A stretch of 64,000 nucleotides of DNA from positions 1,678,318 through 1,742,317 of the forward strand of contig NZ_MPNU01000001.1 in assembly GCF_001896205.1 (NCBI RefSeq), written 5' to 3'. The translations under genes were made by a program, and so were the position numbers. This stretch comes from Edwardsiella piscicida (GTDB lineage Bacteria; Pseudomonadota; Gammaproteobacteria; Enterobacterales; Enterobacteriaceae). Shown here in pieces: positions 51,512-60,841 of the stretch (position 1 is the stretch's first letter; every line of letters begins with the position of its first letter). The notes below the pieces were generated by a model. That model saw only the letters and a list, made by a program, of their open reading frames with translations. It was not told where the DNA came from and did no database searches.

Positions 51512-53146
51512 ATGAGCAAACACATCATTAAAAAAAGTATGTTAACCCTTGGGATTTGCAGCGCACTGGGCGTCGCGGCGATAGCGCAGGCCGCCGAGGT
51601 TCCGGCCGGTGTAAAATTGGCGGCTAAGCAGGAGCTGGTCAGAAATAATGGTTCGGAGGTCTCCTCTCTCGATCCGCACAAGATCGAAGGGGTGCCGGAA
51701 AACAACGTGACCAACGATCTGCTGGAAGGGCTGACGCAGCACGATAGCCAGGGGCAGACGATCCCGGGCGTCGCGCAGCGCTGGGAGAGCAAAGATAATA
51801 AAGTGTGGGTATTTTACCTGCGTCCGGACGCGAAGTGGTCCAACGGTGACCCTGTCACCGCAGAGGACTTCGTCTATAGCTGGCAGCGGATGGCCGACCC
51901 CAAGACCGCATCCCCCTACGCGAGCTATCTGCAGTATGCCCACGTCGCGAATATCGATGACATCATCGCCGGCAAACAGGATAAATCCGCCCTGGGAGTC
52001 AAGGCGCTGGACGATCGCACGTTCCAGGTGACCCTGAGCGAGCCGGTCCCCTACCTACCGGAGATGACCGCGCACTATGCGATGAAGCCGGTCAACAAGG
52101 CGGCGGTAGAGAAATTCGGCGACAAGTGGACTCTGCCGCAGAATTATGTCAGCAACGGCGCCTATAAGTTGAAGGACTGGATCGTCAACGAGCGCATCGT
52201 GCTGGAGCGAAACCCGCAGTATTGGGACAATGCGAAGACGATCATCGATAAGGTGACCTTCCTGCCCATCGCATCGGAAGTGACCGATGTGAACCGCTAT
52301 CGGGCCGGCGAGATCGATATGACCTATAACAATATGCCGATCGAGCTGTTCCAGAAGCTGAAGAAGGAGATCCCCGAGCAGGTGAAAGTGGATCCCTATC
52401 TGTGCACCTACTATTACGAGATCAATAACCAGAAGCCGCCGTTTAACGACCCCCGCGTGCGCGAGGCGCTGAAGCTGGGGCTGGATCGCGATATTATTGT
52501 GAATAAGGTCAAAAATCAGGGCGATCTGCCGGCATACAGCTTTACGCCGCCCTATACCGACGGCGCCGCGCTGACGCAGCCGGCCTGGTTTGGCTGGTCG
52601 CAGGAGAAGCGCAACCAAGAGGCCAAGCTGCTGCTGGCGGAGGCGGGCTATGGCCCGGGCAAGCCGCTGACCTTTAATCTGCTCTACAACACCTCCGATC
52701 TGCACAAGAAGCTGGCGATTGCCGCGGCTTCGATCTGGAAGAAAAACCTGGGGATCGACGTGAAGCTGGAGAATCAGGAGTGGAAGACCTTCCTCGATTC
52801 GCGCCATCAGGGCAATTACGATGTCGCTCGCGCCGGCTGGTGCGCCGACTATAACGAGCCGAGCTCTTTCCTCAATATGATGCTGTCGACCAGCAGCAAC
52901 AATACCCCGCACTACAAGAGCCCGGCCTTTGACCGCATTATGGCCAGTGCGCTGCAGGCGCCGGACAAAGCCGGCCGCGCGACGGTCTACCAGCAGGCTG
53001 AGCAGCAGCTGGACCGTGATTCAGCCATCGTTCCCGTGTATTACTACGTTAACGCCCGTCTGGTGAAACCCTTTGTCGGTGGCTATACCGGCAAGGATCC
53101 GCTGGACTATGTCTACGACAAAAACCTTTATATCGTTCAACATTAA
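51512..53146 (+). CDS. oppA: Oligopeptide-binding protein OppA
   Basis: Periplasmic binding protein that feeds peptides of 2-5 residues to OppBCDF. The signal peptide is about 27 residues (MSKHIIKKSMLTLGICSALG...AQAAEV). The SBP family 5 block is LTQHDSQGQTIPGVAQRW, and the ligand-pocket segments AGWCADYNEPSSFL and NMMLSTSS are conserved. The ATG at 51512 is preceded by GGGAG at 8 nt and gives 544 residues (E. coli 543). Confidence 0.98.
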   Translation: MSKHIIKKSMLTLGICSALGVAAIAQAAEVPAGVKLAAKQELVRNNGSEVSSLDPHKIEGVPENNVTNDLLEGLTQHDSQGQTIPGVAQRWESKDNKVWVFYLRPDAKWSNGDPVTAEDFVYSWQRMADPKTASPYASYLQYAHVANIDDIIAGKQDKSALGVKALDDRTFQVTLSEPVPYLPEMTAHYAMKPVNKAAVEKFGDKWTLPQNYVSNGAYKLKDWIVNERIVLERNPQYWDNAKTIIDKVTFLPIASEVTDVNRYRAGEIDMTYNNMPIELFQKLKKEIPEQVKVDPYLCTYYYEINNQKPPFNDPRVREALKLGLDRDIIVNKVKNQGDLPAYSFTPPYTDGAALTQPAWFGWSQEKRNQEAKLLLAEAGYGPGKPLTFNLLYNTSDLHKKLAIAAASIWKKNLGIDVKLENQEWKTFLDSRHQGNYDVARAGWCADYNEPSSFLNMMLSTSSNNTPHYKSPAFDRIMASALQAPDKAGRATVYQQAEQQLDRDSAIVPVYYYVNARLVKPFVGGYTGKDPLDYVYDKNLYIVQH

Positions 53147-53157
53147 TTGCGCGTCGT

Positions 53158-53177
53158 GCGGCCGGGAAACCGGCCGC
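53158..53177 (+). repeat. GNRA-capped hairpin between oppA and oppB
   Basis: GCGGCCGG, loop GAAA, CCGGCCGC: a perfect eight-pair stem with a GNRA-type tetraloop, 12 nt past the oppA stop and 45 nt before oppB. It probably blocks 3' exonucleases so that oppA mRNA outlives the rest of the operon. Confidence 0.7.
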
Positions 53178-53222
53178 CGGCGTGGCTGACAGCCCGCGAG
53201 GCTGATGTACAGGGTTTGGGCT

Positions 53223-54143
53223 ATGCTAAAATTTATCTTCCGTCGCTTCTTGGAAGCGATTCCGACGCTGTTTATTCTGGTCACCATCTCGTTTTTTATG
53301 ATGCGTCTGGCGCCGGGCAGCCCGTTTACCGGTGAACGCACGCTGCCGCCAGAGGTGATGGCCAATATCGAAGCCAAATACCATCTTAACGATCCCATCT
53401 GGAAGCAGTATGGCCACTACCTGCTGCAGCTCTCTCAGGGGGACTTTGGCCCCTCGTTCAAATACAAGGATTATTCGGTCAACGATCTGGTGGCCGCCTC
53501 TTTCCCCGTTTCGGCCAAGCTGGGCTTTGCCGCCTTTGTCATGGCGGTTGTGCTGGGGGTCTCTGCCGGGGTCATCGCGGCCCTAAAGCAGAACTCGCGC
53601 TGGGACTATGTGGTGATGACCTTTGCCATGACCGGGGTGGTGATCCCAAGCTTTGTGGTCGCGCCGCTGCTGGTGCTGATCTTCGCCATCTCGCTGCACT
53701 GGCTGCCGGGCGGCGGCTGGAACGGTGGGGCGCTGAAGTTCATACTGCTGCCGATGGTGGCGCTGTCGCTCTCCTATATTGCCGGTATCGCGCGCATTAC
53801 CCGCGGATCGATGATCGAGGTGCTGCACTCTAACTTTATCCGCACCGCCCGGGCCAAGGGGCTGCCGCTGCACCGCATTGTGCTGCGCCATGCGCTGCGC
53901 CCGGCGCTGCTGCCGGTGCTCTCCTACATGGGGCCCGCTTTTGTCGGCATTATTACCGGCTCGATGGTCATTGAGACTATCTACGGCCTGCCGGGGATCG
54001 GCCAGCTGTTCGTCAACGGCGCGCTGAACAGGGACTACTCGCTGGTGCTGAGCCTGACGATCCTGGTCGGCACCCTGACGATTGTCTTTAACGCTATCGT
54101 TGACGTGCTGTACGCCGTAATTGATCCCAAAATCCGTTACTGA
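53223..54143 (+). CDS. oppB: Oligopeptide permease membrane subunit OppB
   Basis: Inner-membrane permease half. The N-terminal segment LFILVTISFFMMRLAPGSPF and the cytoplasmic EAA loop IRTARAKGLPLHRIVLRHAL are family signatures. The ATG at 53223 gives 306 residues, the same as E. coli; the upstream open part to 53205 is not needed. Second gene of the opp operon. Confidence 0.98.
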   Translation: MLKFIFRRFLEAIPTLFILVTISFFMMRLAPGSPFTGERTLPPEVMANIEAKYHLNDPIWKQYGHYLLQLSQGDFGPSFKYKDYSVNDLVAASFPVSAKLGFAAFVMAVVLGVSAGVIAALKQNSRWDYVVMTFAMTGVVIPSFVVAPLLVLIFAISLHWLPGGGWNGGALKFILLPMVALSLSYIAGIARITRGSMIEVLHSNFIRTARAKGLPLHRIVLRHALRPALLPVLSYMGPAFVGIITGSMVIETIYGLPGIGQLFVNGALNRDYSLVLSLTILVGTLTIVFNAIVDVLYAVIDPKIRY

Positions 54144-54154
54144 AAGAGGCGCCT

Positions 54155-55063
54155 ATGTTCGTTAATAAAAACAGCGCCGCCGCGGTGAGCAGCTTCAGCG
54201 AGCAGCTGGACGTGGAAGGGCGCAGCCTGTGGCAGGATGCGCGCCGCCGCTTTATGCATAACCGCGCGGCGCTGGTCAGCCTGTGCATTCTGTTTCTGAT
54301 CGCCCTGTTTGTGATATTCGCCCCGATACTGTCGCCGTTTGCCTACGACGATACCGACTGGGGGATGATGTCGGCGGCGCCGGCGCTGGAGGGGGGGCAC
54401 TACTTCGGTACCGACTCCTCCGGGCGCGATCTGCTGGTGCGTGTCGCCATCGGTGGACGTATTTCGCTGATGGTCGGGATTGCCGCCGCGCTGGTGGCCG
54501 TGGTGGTCGGTACGCTGTACGGTGCACTCTCCGGTTACCTGGGCGGTAAGGTGGACTCGGTGATGATGCGCATGCTGGAGATCCTTAACTCGTTTCCCTT
54601 TATGTTCTTTGTCATTCTGCTGGTGACCTTCTTTGGCCAGAATATTTTGCTGATTTTTATCGCGATCGGCATGGTTTCTTGGCTGGATATGGCGCGTATT
54701 GTCCGCGGACAGACCCTGAGCCTGAAGCGTAAGGAGTTTATCGAGGCGGCGCAGGTGGGCGGGGTGACGACGGGGCGTATTATCCTGCGCCACGTGGTGC
54801 CCAACGTGCTGGGCGTGGTGGTGGTGTACGCGTCGCTGCTGGTGCCGAGCATGATCCTGTTTGAATCGTTTTTAAGCTTCCTGGGGCTGGGTACCCAAGA
54901 GCCGCTCAGCAGCTGGGGCGCGCTGCTGAGCGATGGGGCCAACTCGATGGAAGTATCTCCCTGGCTGCTGATCTTTCCGGCCTCTTTTCTGGTGATCACG
55001 CTGTTTTGTTTTAACTTTATCGGCGATGGGCTACGCGATGCCCTCGACCCGAAAGATCGCTGA
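54155..55063 (+). CDS. oppC: Oligopeptide permease membrane subunit OppC
   Basis: Second permease half of 302 residues with the EAA motif [21 protein letters not shown]. It pairs with OppB to form the channel. N-terminal cytoplasmic stretch of about 40 residues precedes the first membrane span ([17 protein letters not shown]). Eleven nt after oppB. Confidence 0.98.
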   Translation: MFVNKNSAAAVSSFSEQLDVEGRSLWQDARRRFMHNRAALVSLCILFLIALFVIFAPILSPFAYDDTDWGMMSAAPALEGGHYFGTDSSGRDLLVRVAIGGRISLMVGIAAALVAVVVGTLYGALSGYLGGKVDSVMMRMLEILNSFPFMFFVILLVTFFGQNILLIFIAIGMVSWLDMARIVRGQTLSLKRKEFIEAAQVGGVTTGRIILRHVVPNVLGVVVVYASLLVPSMILFESFLSFLGLGTQEPLSSWGALLSDGANSMEVSPWLLIFPASFLVITLFCFNFIGDGLRDALDPKDR

Positions 55064-55074
55064 GGAGCGCAGAG

Positions 55075-56046
55075 ATGAAATCCAGTTTACTGAACGTACG
55101 CTCCCTACGCGTGACCTTCGCAACGCCGGACGGCGACGTCACGGCGGTCAACGATCTTAACTTCTCGCTGGACGCCGGCGAGACGCTGGGGATCGTCGGT
55201 GAGTCCGGTTCGGGAAAGTCGCAGACCGCGTTTGCCCTGATGGGGCTGCTGGCGCCGAATGGACGTATCGACGGGTCGGCCAGCTTTGATGGCCGCGAGA
55301 TCCTAAATTTACCGGAGAAGGCCCTGAATCGCCTGCGCGCCGAAGAGATCGCCATGATCTTTCAGGACCCGATGACCTCCCTCAACCCCTATATGCGCGT
55401 GGGTGAGCAGCTGATGGAGGTGCTGATGCTGCACAAGGGGATGAGCAAGGCGCAGGCGTTTGATGAGTCGGTGCGGATGCTGGATGCGGTGAAGATGCCG
55501 GAGGCGCGCAAGCGCATGCGCATGTTCCCCCATGAGTTTTCCGGCGGGATGCGCCAGCGCGTGATGATTGCGATGGCGCTGCTGTGCCGCCCACGGCTGC
55601 TGATTGCCGATGAACCGACCACGGCGCTGGATGTGACGGTACAGGCGCAGATCATGACGCTGCTCAATGAGCTGAAGCGCGAGTTCAATACCGCGATCAT
55701 CATGATCACGCACGATCTGGGGGTCGTGGCCGGTATCTGTGACAAGGTGCTGGTGATGTATGCCGGGCGAACCATGGAGTATGGCCAGGCGCGCGACGTG
55801 TTCTATCACCCCTCGCACCCGTACTCCATCGGGCTGCTGAACGCGGTGCCGCGTCTGGATGCTGAGAACGGAGCACTGCTGACGATTCCAGGCAACCCGC
55901 CGAACCTGCTGCGTTTGCCGGCCGGCTGCCCGTTTCAGCCGCGCTGCCCCTATGCCGATGCCGGCTGCGATGCGGCGCCGCCGCTGGCGGCCTTTGGCGA
56001 TGGGCGTCTGCGCGCCTGCTTCAGAACGGTGGAGGAACTGGCATGA
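55075..56046 (+). CDS. oppD: Oligopeptide transporter ATPase OppD
   Basis: ABC ATPase. Walker A GESGSGKS near residue 42, signature [17 protein letters not shown], Walker [13 protein letters not shown]. The oligopeptide/dipeptide C-terminal domain has the cysteine-rich [14 protein letters not shown], which may hold an iron-sulfur cluster. 323 residues, about 14 shorter at the N-terminus than E. coli OppD (337). The stop overlaps oppF's ATG. Confidence 0.97.
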   Translation: MKSSLLNVRSLRVTFATPDGDVTAVNDLNFSLDAGETLGIVGESGSGKSQTAFALMGLLAPNGRIDGSASFDGREILNLPEKALNRLRAEEIAMIFQDPMTSLNPYMRVGEQLMEVLMLHKGMSKAQAFDESVRMLDAVKMPEARKRMRMFPHEFSGGMRQRVMIAMALLCRPRLLIADEPTTALDVTVQAQIMTLLNELKREFNTAIIMITHDLGVVAGICDKVLVMYAGRTMEYGQARDVFYHPSHPYSIGLLNAVPRLDAENGALLTIPGNPPNLLRLPAGCPFQPRCPYADAGCDAAPPLAAFGDGRLRACFRTVEELA

Positions 56047-57047
56047 GTGGGTCAATGAGTGACAAAAACGTATTGCTGGAAGTGGCCGAACTGCGGGTCC
56101 ATTTTGATATTCGAGACAGCAAGGCCTGGTTTTGGCAGCCGCCCAAGCGCCTGAAGGCGGTGGACGGTGTGACCCTGCGCCTGTACCAGGGGGAAACCCT
56201 GGGGGTTGTCGGCGAGTCAGGCTGCGGCAAGTCGACCTTTGCCCGCGCGCTGATCGGTCTGGTGAAGGCGACCTCCGGTAGCGTCAGCTGGCTGGGGCGC
56301 GATCTGCTGGGCATGAACGAAAAGCAGTGGCGAGAGGTGCGCAGCGATATCCAGATGATCTTTCAGGATCCGCTGGCGTCGCTAAACCCGCGGATGACCA
56401 TCGGGGAGATTATTGCCGAGCCCCTGCGGACCTATTATCCGCAGATGGCGCGCGGCGAGGTGCGCGACAGGGTGAAGACGATGATGATGAAGGTGGGCCT
56501 GCTGCCCAACCTCATCAACCGCTATCCGCACGAATTCTCCGGCGGTCAGTGTCAGCGTATTGGGATTGCCCGGGCGCTGATCCTGGAGCCCAAGCTGATT
56601 ATCTGCGACGAGCCGGTGTCGGCGCTCGATGTATCGATTCAGGCGCAGGTGGTCAACCTGCTGCAGTCGCTGCAGCGAGAGATGGGGCTGTCGCTGATCT
56701 TCATCGCGCACGATCTGGCGGTGGTGAAGCATATCTCCGACCGCGTGCTGGTGATGTATTTGGGACATGCGGTGGAGCTGGGTACCTATGATGAGGTGTA
56801 TCACAACCCACAGCACCCCTACACCAAGGCGCTGATGTCGGCGGTGCCGGTGCCGGATCCCGATAGGGAGCGCAATAAGCAGATTCAGCTGCTGGAGGGG
56901 GAGCTGCCGTCGCCGATCGATCCGCCGTCGGGCTGTGTGTTCCGCACCCGCTGTCCTCAGGCCGGACCGGAGTGCGCACAGACCCGGCCGCTGCTGGAGG
57001 GCAGCTTCCGCCACGCGGTCTCCTGCCTGAAGGTCGATCCGCTGTAG
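56043..57047 (+). CDS. oppF: Oligopeptide transporter ATPase OppF
   Basis: Second ABC ATPase of the Opp complex. Walker A GESGCGKS, signature [17 protein letters not shown], Walker [14 protein letters not shown]-terminal [14 protein letters not shown]. 334 residues, as in E. coli. It starts at ATG 56043, overlapping oppD by 4 nt; an alternative ATG at 56055 gives MSDKN. Last gene of oppABCDF. Confidence 0.97.
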   Translation: MSGSMSDKNVLLEVAELRVHFDIRDSKAWFWQPPKRLKAVDGVTLRLYQGETLGVVGESGCGKSTFARALIGLVKATSGSVSWLGRDLLGMNEKQWREVRSDIQMIFQDPLASLNPRMTIGEIIAEPLRTYYPQMARGEVRDRVKTMMMKVGLLPNLINRYPHEFSGGQCQRIGIARALILEPKLIICDEPVSALDVSIQAQVVNLLQSLQREMGLSLIFIAHDLAVVKHISDRVLVMYLGHAVELGTYDEVYHNPQHPYTKALMSAVPVPDPDRERNKQIQLLEGELPSPIDPPSGCVFRTRCPQAGPECAQTRPLLEGSFRHAVSCLKVDPL

Positions 57048-57061
57048 CCGAGCGGCGCGCT

Positions 57062-57089
57062 AAAAAAACCGCCTGACGGCGGTTTTTTT
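57062..57089 (+). terminator. Terminator of the opp operon
   Basis: AAAAAAACCGCC / GGCGGTTTTTTT with loop TGAC, 14 nt past oppF. Bidirectional by symmetry, so it also serves yciU. Confidence 0.9.
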
Positions 57090-57110
57090 ACTGGACGCGG
57101 CGCATCGGTG

Positions 57111-57443
57111 CTACTCTTTCCACAGGATATGGCACATTTTATGATCCTTTTCCCGGCAGATCAGAATGCGGGCGAAGACATCCTCGATATCGTCGCTGTC
57201 CGGATTCCCATCGGTCAGGCCGATCACGACCTCGGCAAAGAAATCGGGGTTGAGCTCGACATCGACATGCTCCTGCCAGTCTTCGGCCGGATCGAACAGT
57301 TCGGCGGCGCCGCGCTGCTCAAACTGCAGGTTAAACAGCAGCACGTCCGCCGGATCCAGGTTGTCCGCCGCCAGCTCCAGAAAAATATCGTAGGCCTGAT
57401 CCAGGGTCTCTTCTTCGCTCAGGCGGTTGTTTAAATCCATCAT
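57111..57443 (-). CDS. yciU: YciU-family protein (DUF440)
   Basis: Small acidic protein of 110 residues, a proposed double-stranded DNA mimic. The block [20 protein letters not shown] and the tail [14 protein letters not shown] match the E. coli protein. Start at 57443 (MMDLNNRL). It lies downstream of clsA on the minus strand, as in E. coli. Confidence 0.94.
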   Translation of the reverse strand: MMDLNNRLSEEETLDQAYDIFLELAADNLDPADVLLFNLQFEQRGAAELFDPAEDWQEHVDVELNPDFFAEVVIGLTDGNPDSDDIEDVFARILICREKDHKMCHILWKE

Positions 57444-57493
57444 CTCAGTATCTCATTGAGGCCGCGGTCGGGGTGTGGCCGACCCGCGGACGG

Positions 57494-58954
57494 TTACAGC
57501 AAAGGGCTGAAAAAGTAAAAGAGGCGTTCGACGACGCGCTGCCACAGCGGGCGTTTTAACCACTCCAGCGGATCCAGCAGGGAGGAGCGCGCGATATAGT
57601 CCTCCTGTACGCAGGCGAGATCGCTGCCGAAGCCGTCATCGTCGATGACCAGCGTAATTTCAAAATTAAGCCACAGGCTGCGCATATCCAGGTTGACGGT
57701 GCCGACCAGACTGAGCTGACCGTCGACCAGCACGCTCTTGGTATGCAGCAGACCGCCCTCAAACTGATAGATTTTAACGCCGGCGGCCAGCATTTCGGTA
57801 AAAAAGGCGCGGCTGGCCCAGCCGACCATCATCGAGTCATTCTTTTTCGGCACGATGATCGAGACATCGACGCCGCGCTGGGCGGCGGTACAGATGGCGT
57901 GCAGCAGGTCATCGCTGGGCACAAAATAGGGGGTGGTCATCACCAGCTGCTGGCGCGCGGAGTAGACGGCGGTCAAGAGCGATTGGTGGATCAGCTCCTC
58001 CGGGAAGCCAGGGCCGGAGGCGATCACCTGAATGGTGTGACCCGACTCTTTTTCGAAGGGGAGGATATTGCATACCGGCTCCGGCGGCAGAATGCGTTTA
58101 CCGGTCTCCATTTCCCAGTCGAAGGCATAGTAGATGCCCATGGTGGTTGCGACCGGCCCCTCCATACGCGCCATGACATCGATCCACTGTCCGACGCCGG
58201 CGTCCTGCTTAAAGTAGCGCGGGTCAACCAGGTTCATGCTGCCGGTATAGGCGATAAAGTTGTCGATCAGCACCACCTTGCGGTGCTGACGCAGATCCAT
58301 GCGGCGCAGGAAAACGCGCAGCAGGTTGACCTGCAGCGCCTCGACGACCTCAATACCCGCTTCGCGCATCATGGCCGGATAAGGGCTGCGGAAAAACGCC
58401 ACGCTACCGGCCGAATCGAGCATCAGGCGGCAGCGTACGCCGCGTCTTGCCGCCGCCATCATCGCTTCGGCAACTTGATCGGCCAATCCGCCGGGCTGCC
58501 AAATATAAAACATCATCTCAATGCTGTTATGCGCCAGCGCAATATCGCGGATCAGGGCATTGAGCGTGTCATCGGTAGAGGTGAGCAGCTGTAGCTGGTT
58601 ACCCTTGACGCCGGCAATGCCCTGGCGCCGTTCGCACAGCTGGAACAGCGGTGCGGCAACCTCGCTGTTATGGGTGGCAAAAATGCTGCGACAGCTGCGC
58701 AGATCGGCCAGCCAGCGGGCGGTGGATGGCCACATCGCGCGCGCGCGTTCGGCGCGGCGTTTTCCCAGATGCAGCTCACCAAAGGAGAGATAGGCGATAA
58801 TGCCGACCAACGGCAGAATGTAAATGATCAGCAGCCACGCCATGGCGGAGGGAACCGCCCGGCGTTTCATTAATATCCGTAACGTGACGCTGGCGATCAG
58901 CAGCCAGTAGCCAAAGATCGCCAGCCAGCTGATTACTGTATAAAAAGTGCTCAT
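57494..58954 (-). CDS. clsA: Cardiolipin synthase A
   Basis: Inner-membrane phospholipase-D-type enzyme that condenses two phosphatidylglycerols to cardiolipin. Two N-terminal membrane spans precede two HKD motifs: [18 protein letters not shown] and [18 protein letters not shown]. The ATG at 58954 gives 486 residues, the E. coli length; an open frame to 59002 is not needed. Ends [20 protein letters not shown]. Confidence 0.97.
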   Translation of the reverse strand: MSTFYTVISWLAIFGYWLLIASVTLRILMKRRAVPSAMAWLLIIYILPLVGIIAYLSFGELHLGKRRAERARAMWPSTARWLADLRSCRSIFATHNSEVAAPLFQLCERRQGIAGVKGNQLQLLTSTDDTLNALIRDIALAHNSIEMMFYIWQPGGLADQVAEAMMAAARRGVRCRLMLDSAGSVAFFRSPYPAMMREAGIEVVEALQVNLLRVFLRRMDLRQHRKVVLIDNFIAYTGSMNLVDPRYFKQDAGVGQWIDVMARMEGPVATTMGIYYAFDWEMETGKRILPPEPVCNILPFEKESGHTIQVIASGPGFPEELIHQSLLTAVYSARQQLVMTTPYFVPSDDLLHAICTAAQRGVDVSIIVPKKNDSMMVGWASRAFFTEMLAAGVKIYQFEGGLLHTKSVLVDGQLSLVGTVNLDMRSLWLNFEITLVIDDDGFGSDLACVQEDYIARSSLLDPLEWLKRPLWQRVVERLFYFFSPLL

Positions 58955-59088
58955 AACCGCAGGTTGTCCTTGCACAAATCCATCAATTGAGAGTTTACGC
59001 ACAGATATACAAAGAAGAAACCTTTAGCGGTTAAATATATACAGATCGTGGTGGGCAGCGCTTTTTATACGATGGGCCCGTTCGGGGG

Positions 59089-59116
59089 TTGGCTTGTCTC
59101 TCAGGGGGGGTATAAT
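59089..59116 (+). promoter_or_regulatory. Promoter of yciY
   Basis: TTGGCT (59089-59094) and TATAAT (59111-59116) are 16 nt apart. The yciY start is 28 nt further on, so the leader is very short. Confidence 0.7.
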
Positions 59117-59143
59117 CGCAGCGCAATTATCCGGAGGGGTACA

Positions 59144-59320
59144 ATGCGACACAGTCGAAATGAAGTAGGGCGCTGGCGTATGCTGCGTCAGATCCATCGG
59201 CGGCGTAGCCGCTGGCTGGAAGGTCAGTCACGCAGAAACCGTCATATCTATTGCATTCGCCGTTTACACAGAATTCAGCATCACCGTTCTTTGCTCTATT
59301 CCGTTGCCTACGAGTGGTAG
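59144..59320 (+). CDS. yciY: YciY-family small basic protein
   Basis: A 58-residue Arg-rich protein. MRHSRNEVGRWRMLRQ and SRWLEGQSRRN align with E. coli YciY (57). GGAGGGG precedes the ATG, and a consensus promoter lies upstream. The net charge is strongly positive, suggesting a nucleic acid or membrane association, but function is unknown. Confidence 0.85.
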   Translation: MRHSRNEVGRWRMLRQIHRRRSRWLEGQSRRNRHIYCIRRLHRIQHHRSLLYSVAYEW

Positions 59321-59324
59321 TCAT

Positions 59325-59347
59325 TCAGCCCCGCGCAGCGGGGCTGA
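59325..59347. terminator. Stem-loop between yciY and the Dps-like gene
   Basis: TCAGCCCCGC, loop GCA, GCGGGGCTGA: ten perfect pairs between convergent genes. Without a T-run it is a weak terminator at best. Confidence 0.5.
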
Positions 59348-59367
59348 GGTCATATTTCGCCCGTCGG

Positions 59368-59859
59368 CTATTGCCCCAGATAGGCGTTCAGCATCCACAC
59401 CTGCTTTTCCTGCTGCTTAATATAGTCGCTCATCAGAGAGACGGTTCCTTCGTCCGACGCGTCCGTCGCCAGCTGCAGGATTTCCCGCTGCTGCTGCAGC
59501 AGCAGGGCATAGCCGCTCAATAATCCCTGCAGGGTGCCGCGATCGTCGGTGACATCGACGTCCTCTTTGATATCGGCGCTTTTCAGATAGTCGCTGAAGG
59601 CGTGACGCGGGCGATAGCCGAGTGTCAGGATCCGCTCGGCCAGCTCATCAACTTTCAGCAGCAGATCGTTATAGGTCTCTTCAAACTTAACGTGTAGCTC
59701 AAAAAACTGCGGGCCGCTGATATTCCAGTGGTAGCCACGCACATTCATATACAGGATCTGGTAGTTGGCCAGCAGGACATTGAGTGCATCGGCCAGCGCG
59801 GCTGATTTTTTGGGATCCAGACCGATATGGGTTTTGGCGTTCTTTTTACTGTTTGCCAT
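59368..59859 (-). CDS. Dps-family ferritin-like protein
   Basis: Predicted mini-ferritin of 163 residues that would oxidise and store iron and shield DNA. Ferroxidase-type residues are visible: the His in RGYHWNISG, and the Asp/Glu in FEETYNDLLLKVDELAERI. It is not the usual E. coli Dps but the type common in other proteobacteria. ATG 59859 gives MANSKKNAKTHIG; AAGGAGAG lies upstream. An open frame further to 60015 is unlike the family. Possible neighbours in an iron-linked cluster with tonB. Confidence 0.85.
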   Translation of the reverse strand: MANSKKNAKTHIGLDPKKSAALADALNVLLANYQILYMNVRGYHWNISGPQFFELHVKFEETYNDLLLKVDELAERILTLGYRPRHAFSDYLKSADIKEDVDVTDDRGTLQGLLSGYALLLQQQREILQLATDASDEGTVSLMSDYIKQQEKQVWMLNAYLGQ

Positions 59860-60069
59860 TCTGCATGCTCTCCTTGGATGACACGGTGGATAGCGGCAGG
59901 CGCGCTGGACGCCAATCACCGCTGAATACAGTGGGATAGCCCGTTTTTTATCCATCCTGCCAGAGTCGGCGGCAGAGATCCAGCCCGCGTGACGCGGGCA
60001 GGCGACGCCCGCCATAAGCGACAGGTGAGAATAAAAGCAGCGAACGCATTTATCCGAATTATCATGATA

Positions 60070-60222
60070 TTGCGACCCGCGAGGAATCAGGGTAGACTGC
60101 CCGGCATCACAGCAATGTGACAGAAAAGCGCATTTAGCATTTTAATGGAATCTCCATGTAGCCCCGGCTAAGTGCGCTTCTCTGAGGTAAGGAAAAGCCC
60201 GCGAATGCGGGCTTTTTTCTTT
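60070..60222 (+). ncRNA. Candidate structured small RNA with its own promoter and terminator
   Basis: On the plus strand a promoter-like pair TTGCGA (60070-60075), 17 nt, TAGACT (60093-60098) is followed by a predicted transcript of about 115 nt. It contains TCACA/TGTGA (60107-60120), a 13-pair stem AAGCGCATTTAGC / GCTAAGTGCGCTT (60126-60138 with 60167-60179, one G-U) enclosing a nested ATGGA/TCCAT stem, and ends with the terminator GCCCGC/GCGGGC plus TTTTTTCTTTGTTTTTTT. No gene follows on this strand for 600 nt. The terminator may alternatively serve yciI on the other strand. Confidence 0.5.
60193..60222. terminator. Terminator between the candidate RNA and yciI
   Basis: AAAAGCCCGC, loop GAAT, GCGGGCTTTT. 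The T-run is longer on the plus strand (T6, then TTTGTTTTTTT) than on the minus (T4). Confidence 0.8.
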
Positions 60223-60246
60223 GTTTTTTTCAGCGCTGATGCGGCG

Positions 60247-60543
60247 TTAGAACACCTGTTTGTAGGGGGTTACGCTGACTTGGCGGTAGACCCCGGCGGC
60301 AACGTAAGGGTCGTTTCCCGCCCATGCCTGAGCCTGGCTCAGCGATTCAAATTCGGCGATCACCGCCGAGCCGGTGAACCCTGCGACACCGGGATCGCTG
60401 CTGTCGATCGCCGGCAGGGGGCCGGCCGTCAGCAGACGGCCCTGATCGCGCAGCGTCTGCAGCCTGGCCAGATGGGCCGGGCGCGCCGCCAGACGCTGCT
60501 GCAGCGTATCTGGTGCATCCTGAGCATAAATCAGGTACAACAT
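60247..60543 (-). CDS. yciI: YciI-like protein
   Basis: Small protein of the YciI family with the ferredoxin-like fold; Asp/His residues near the N-terminus are the proposed active site, function unproven. 98 residues, as in E. coli. The block [29 protein letters not shown] and the C-terminal SVTPYKQVF fit. A strong AGGAGGAG precedes the start. Divergent from tonB, near its E. coli position. Confidence 0.93.
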   Translation of the reverse strand: MLYLIYAQDAPDTLQQRLAARPAHLARLQTLRDQGRLLTAGPLPAIDSSDPGVAGFTGSAVIAEFESLSQAQAWAGNDPYVAAGVYRQVSVTPYKQVF

Positions 60544-60841
60544 ATTCTCCTCCTTATATTTATTCGAGCCAACCGAGGCTAGTGTGCTCTAGTTTTGGCC
60601 TCTCTCTCGAGAGGGGCATAGGCGCAGAGCCTGACGCTGGGGGAAATGCGGCGCCGCCTAAGCCGATACGTTAAGGTATCGTTGTCATAGGCGCAATATC
60701 CGTACCGTCGGCGCAGAGGATAATCCGTGCGGCCGCACAGTTTTACGCTCTCTGACAGTTCGCAGTTGAATATGATTGCTATTTGCATTTAAACTTGGCG
60801 GCAACACGCGATGTCCATTTACCCATTGAGTTACCAACACC
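60544..60841. promoter_or_regulatory. yciI-tonB divergent region with Fur site
   Basis: A 298-nt region. The stretch GAATATGATTGCTATTTGCA (about 60768-60787) plus TTTAAA is recalled as a feature of the E. coli tonB promoter, where Fur binds. Two small hairpins (CCTCTC/GAGAGG near 60600 and CGATAC/GTATCG near 60662-60680) lie on the yciI side. Confidence 0.7.
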
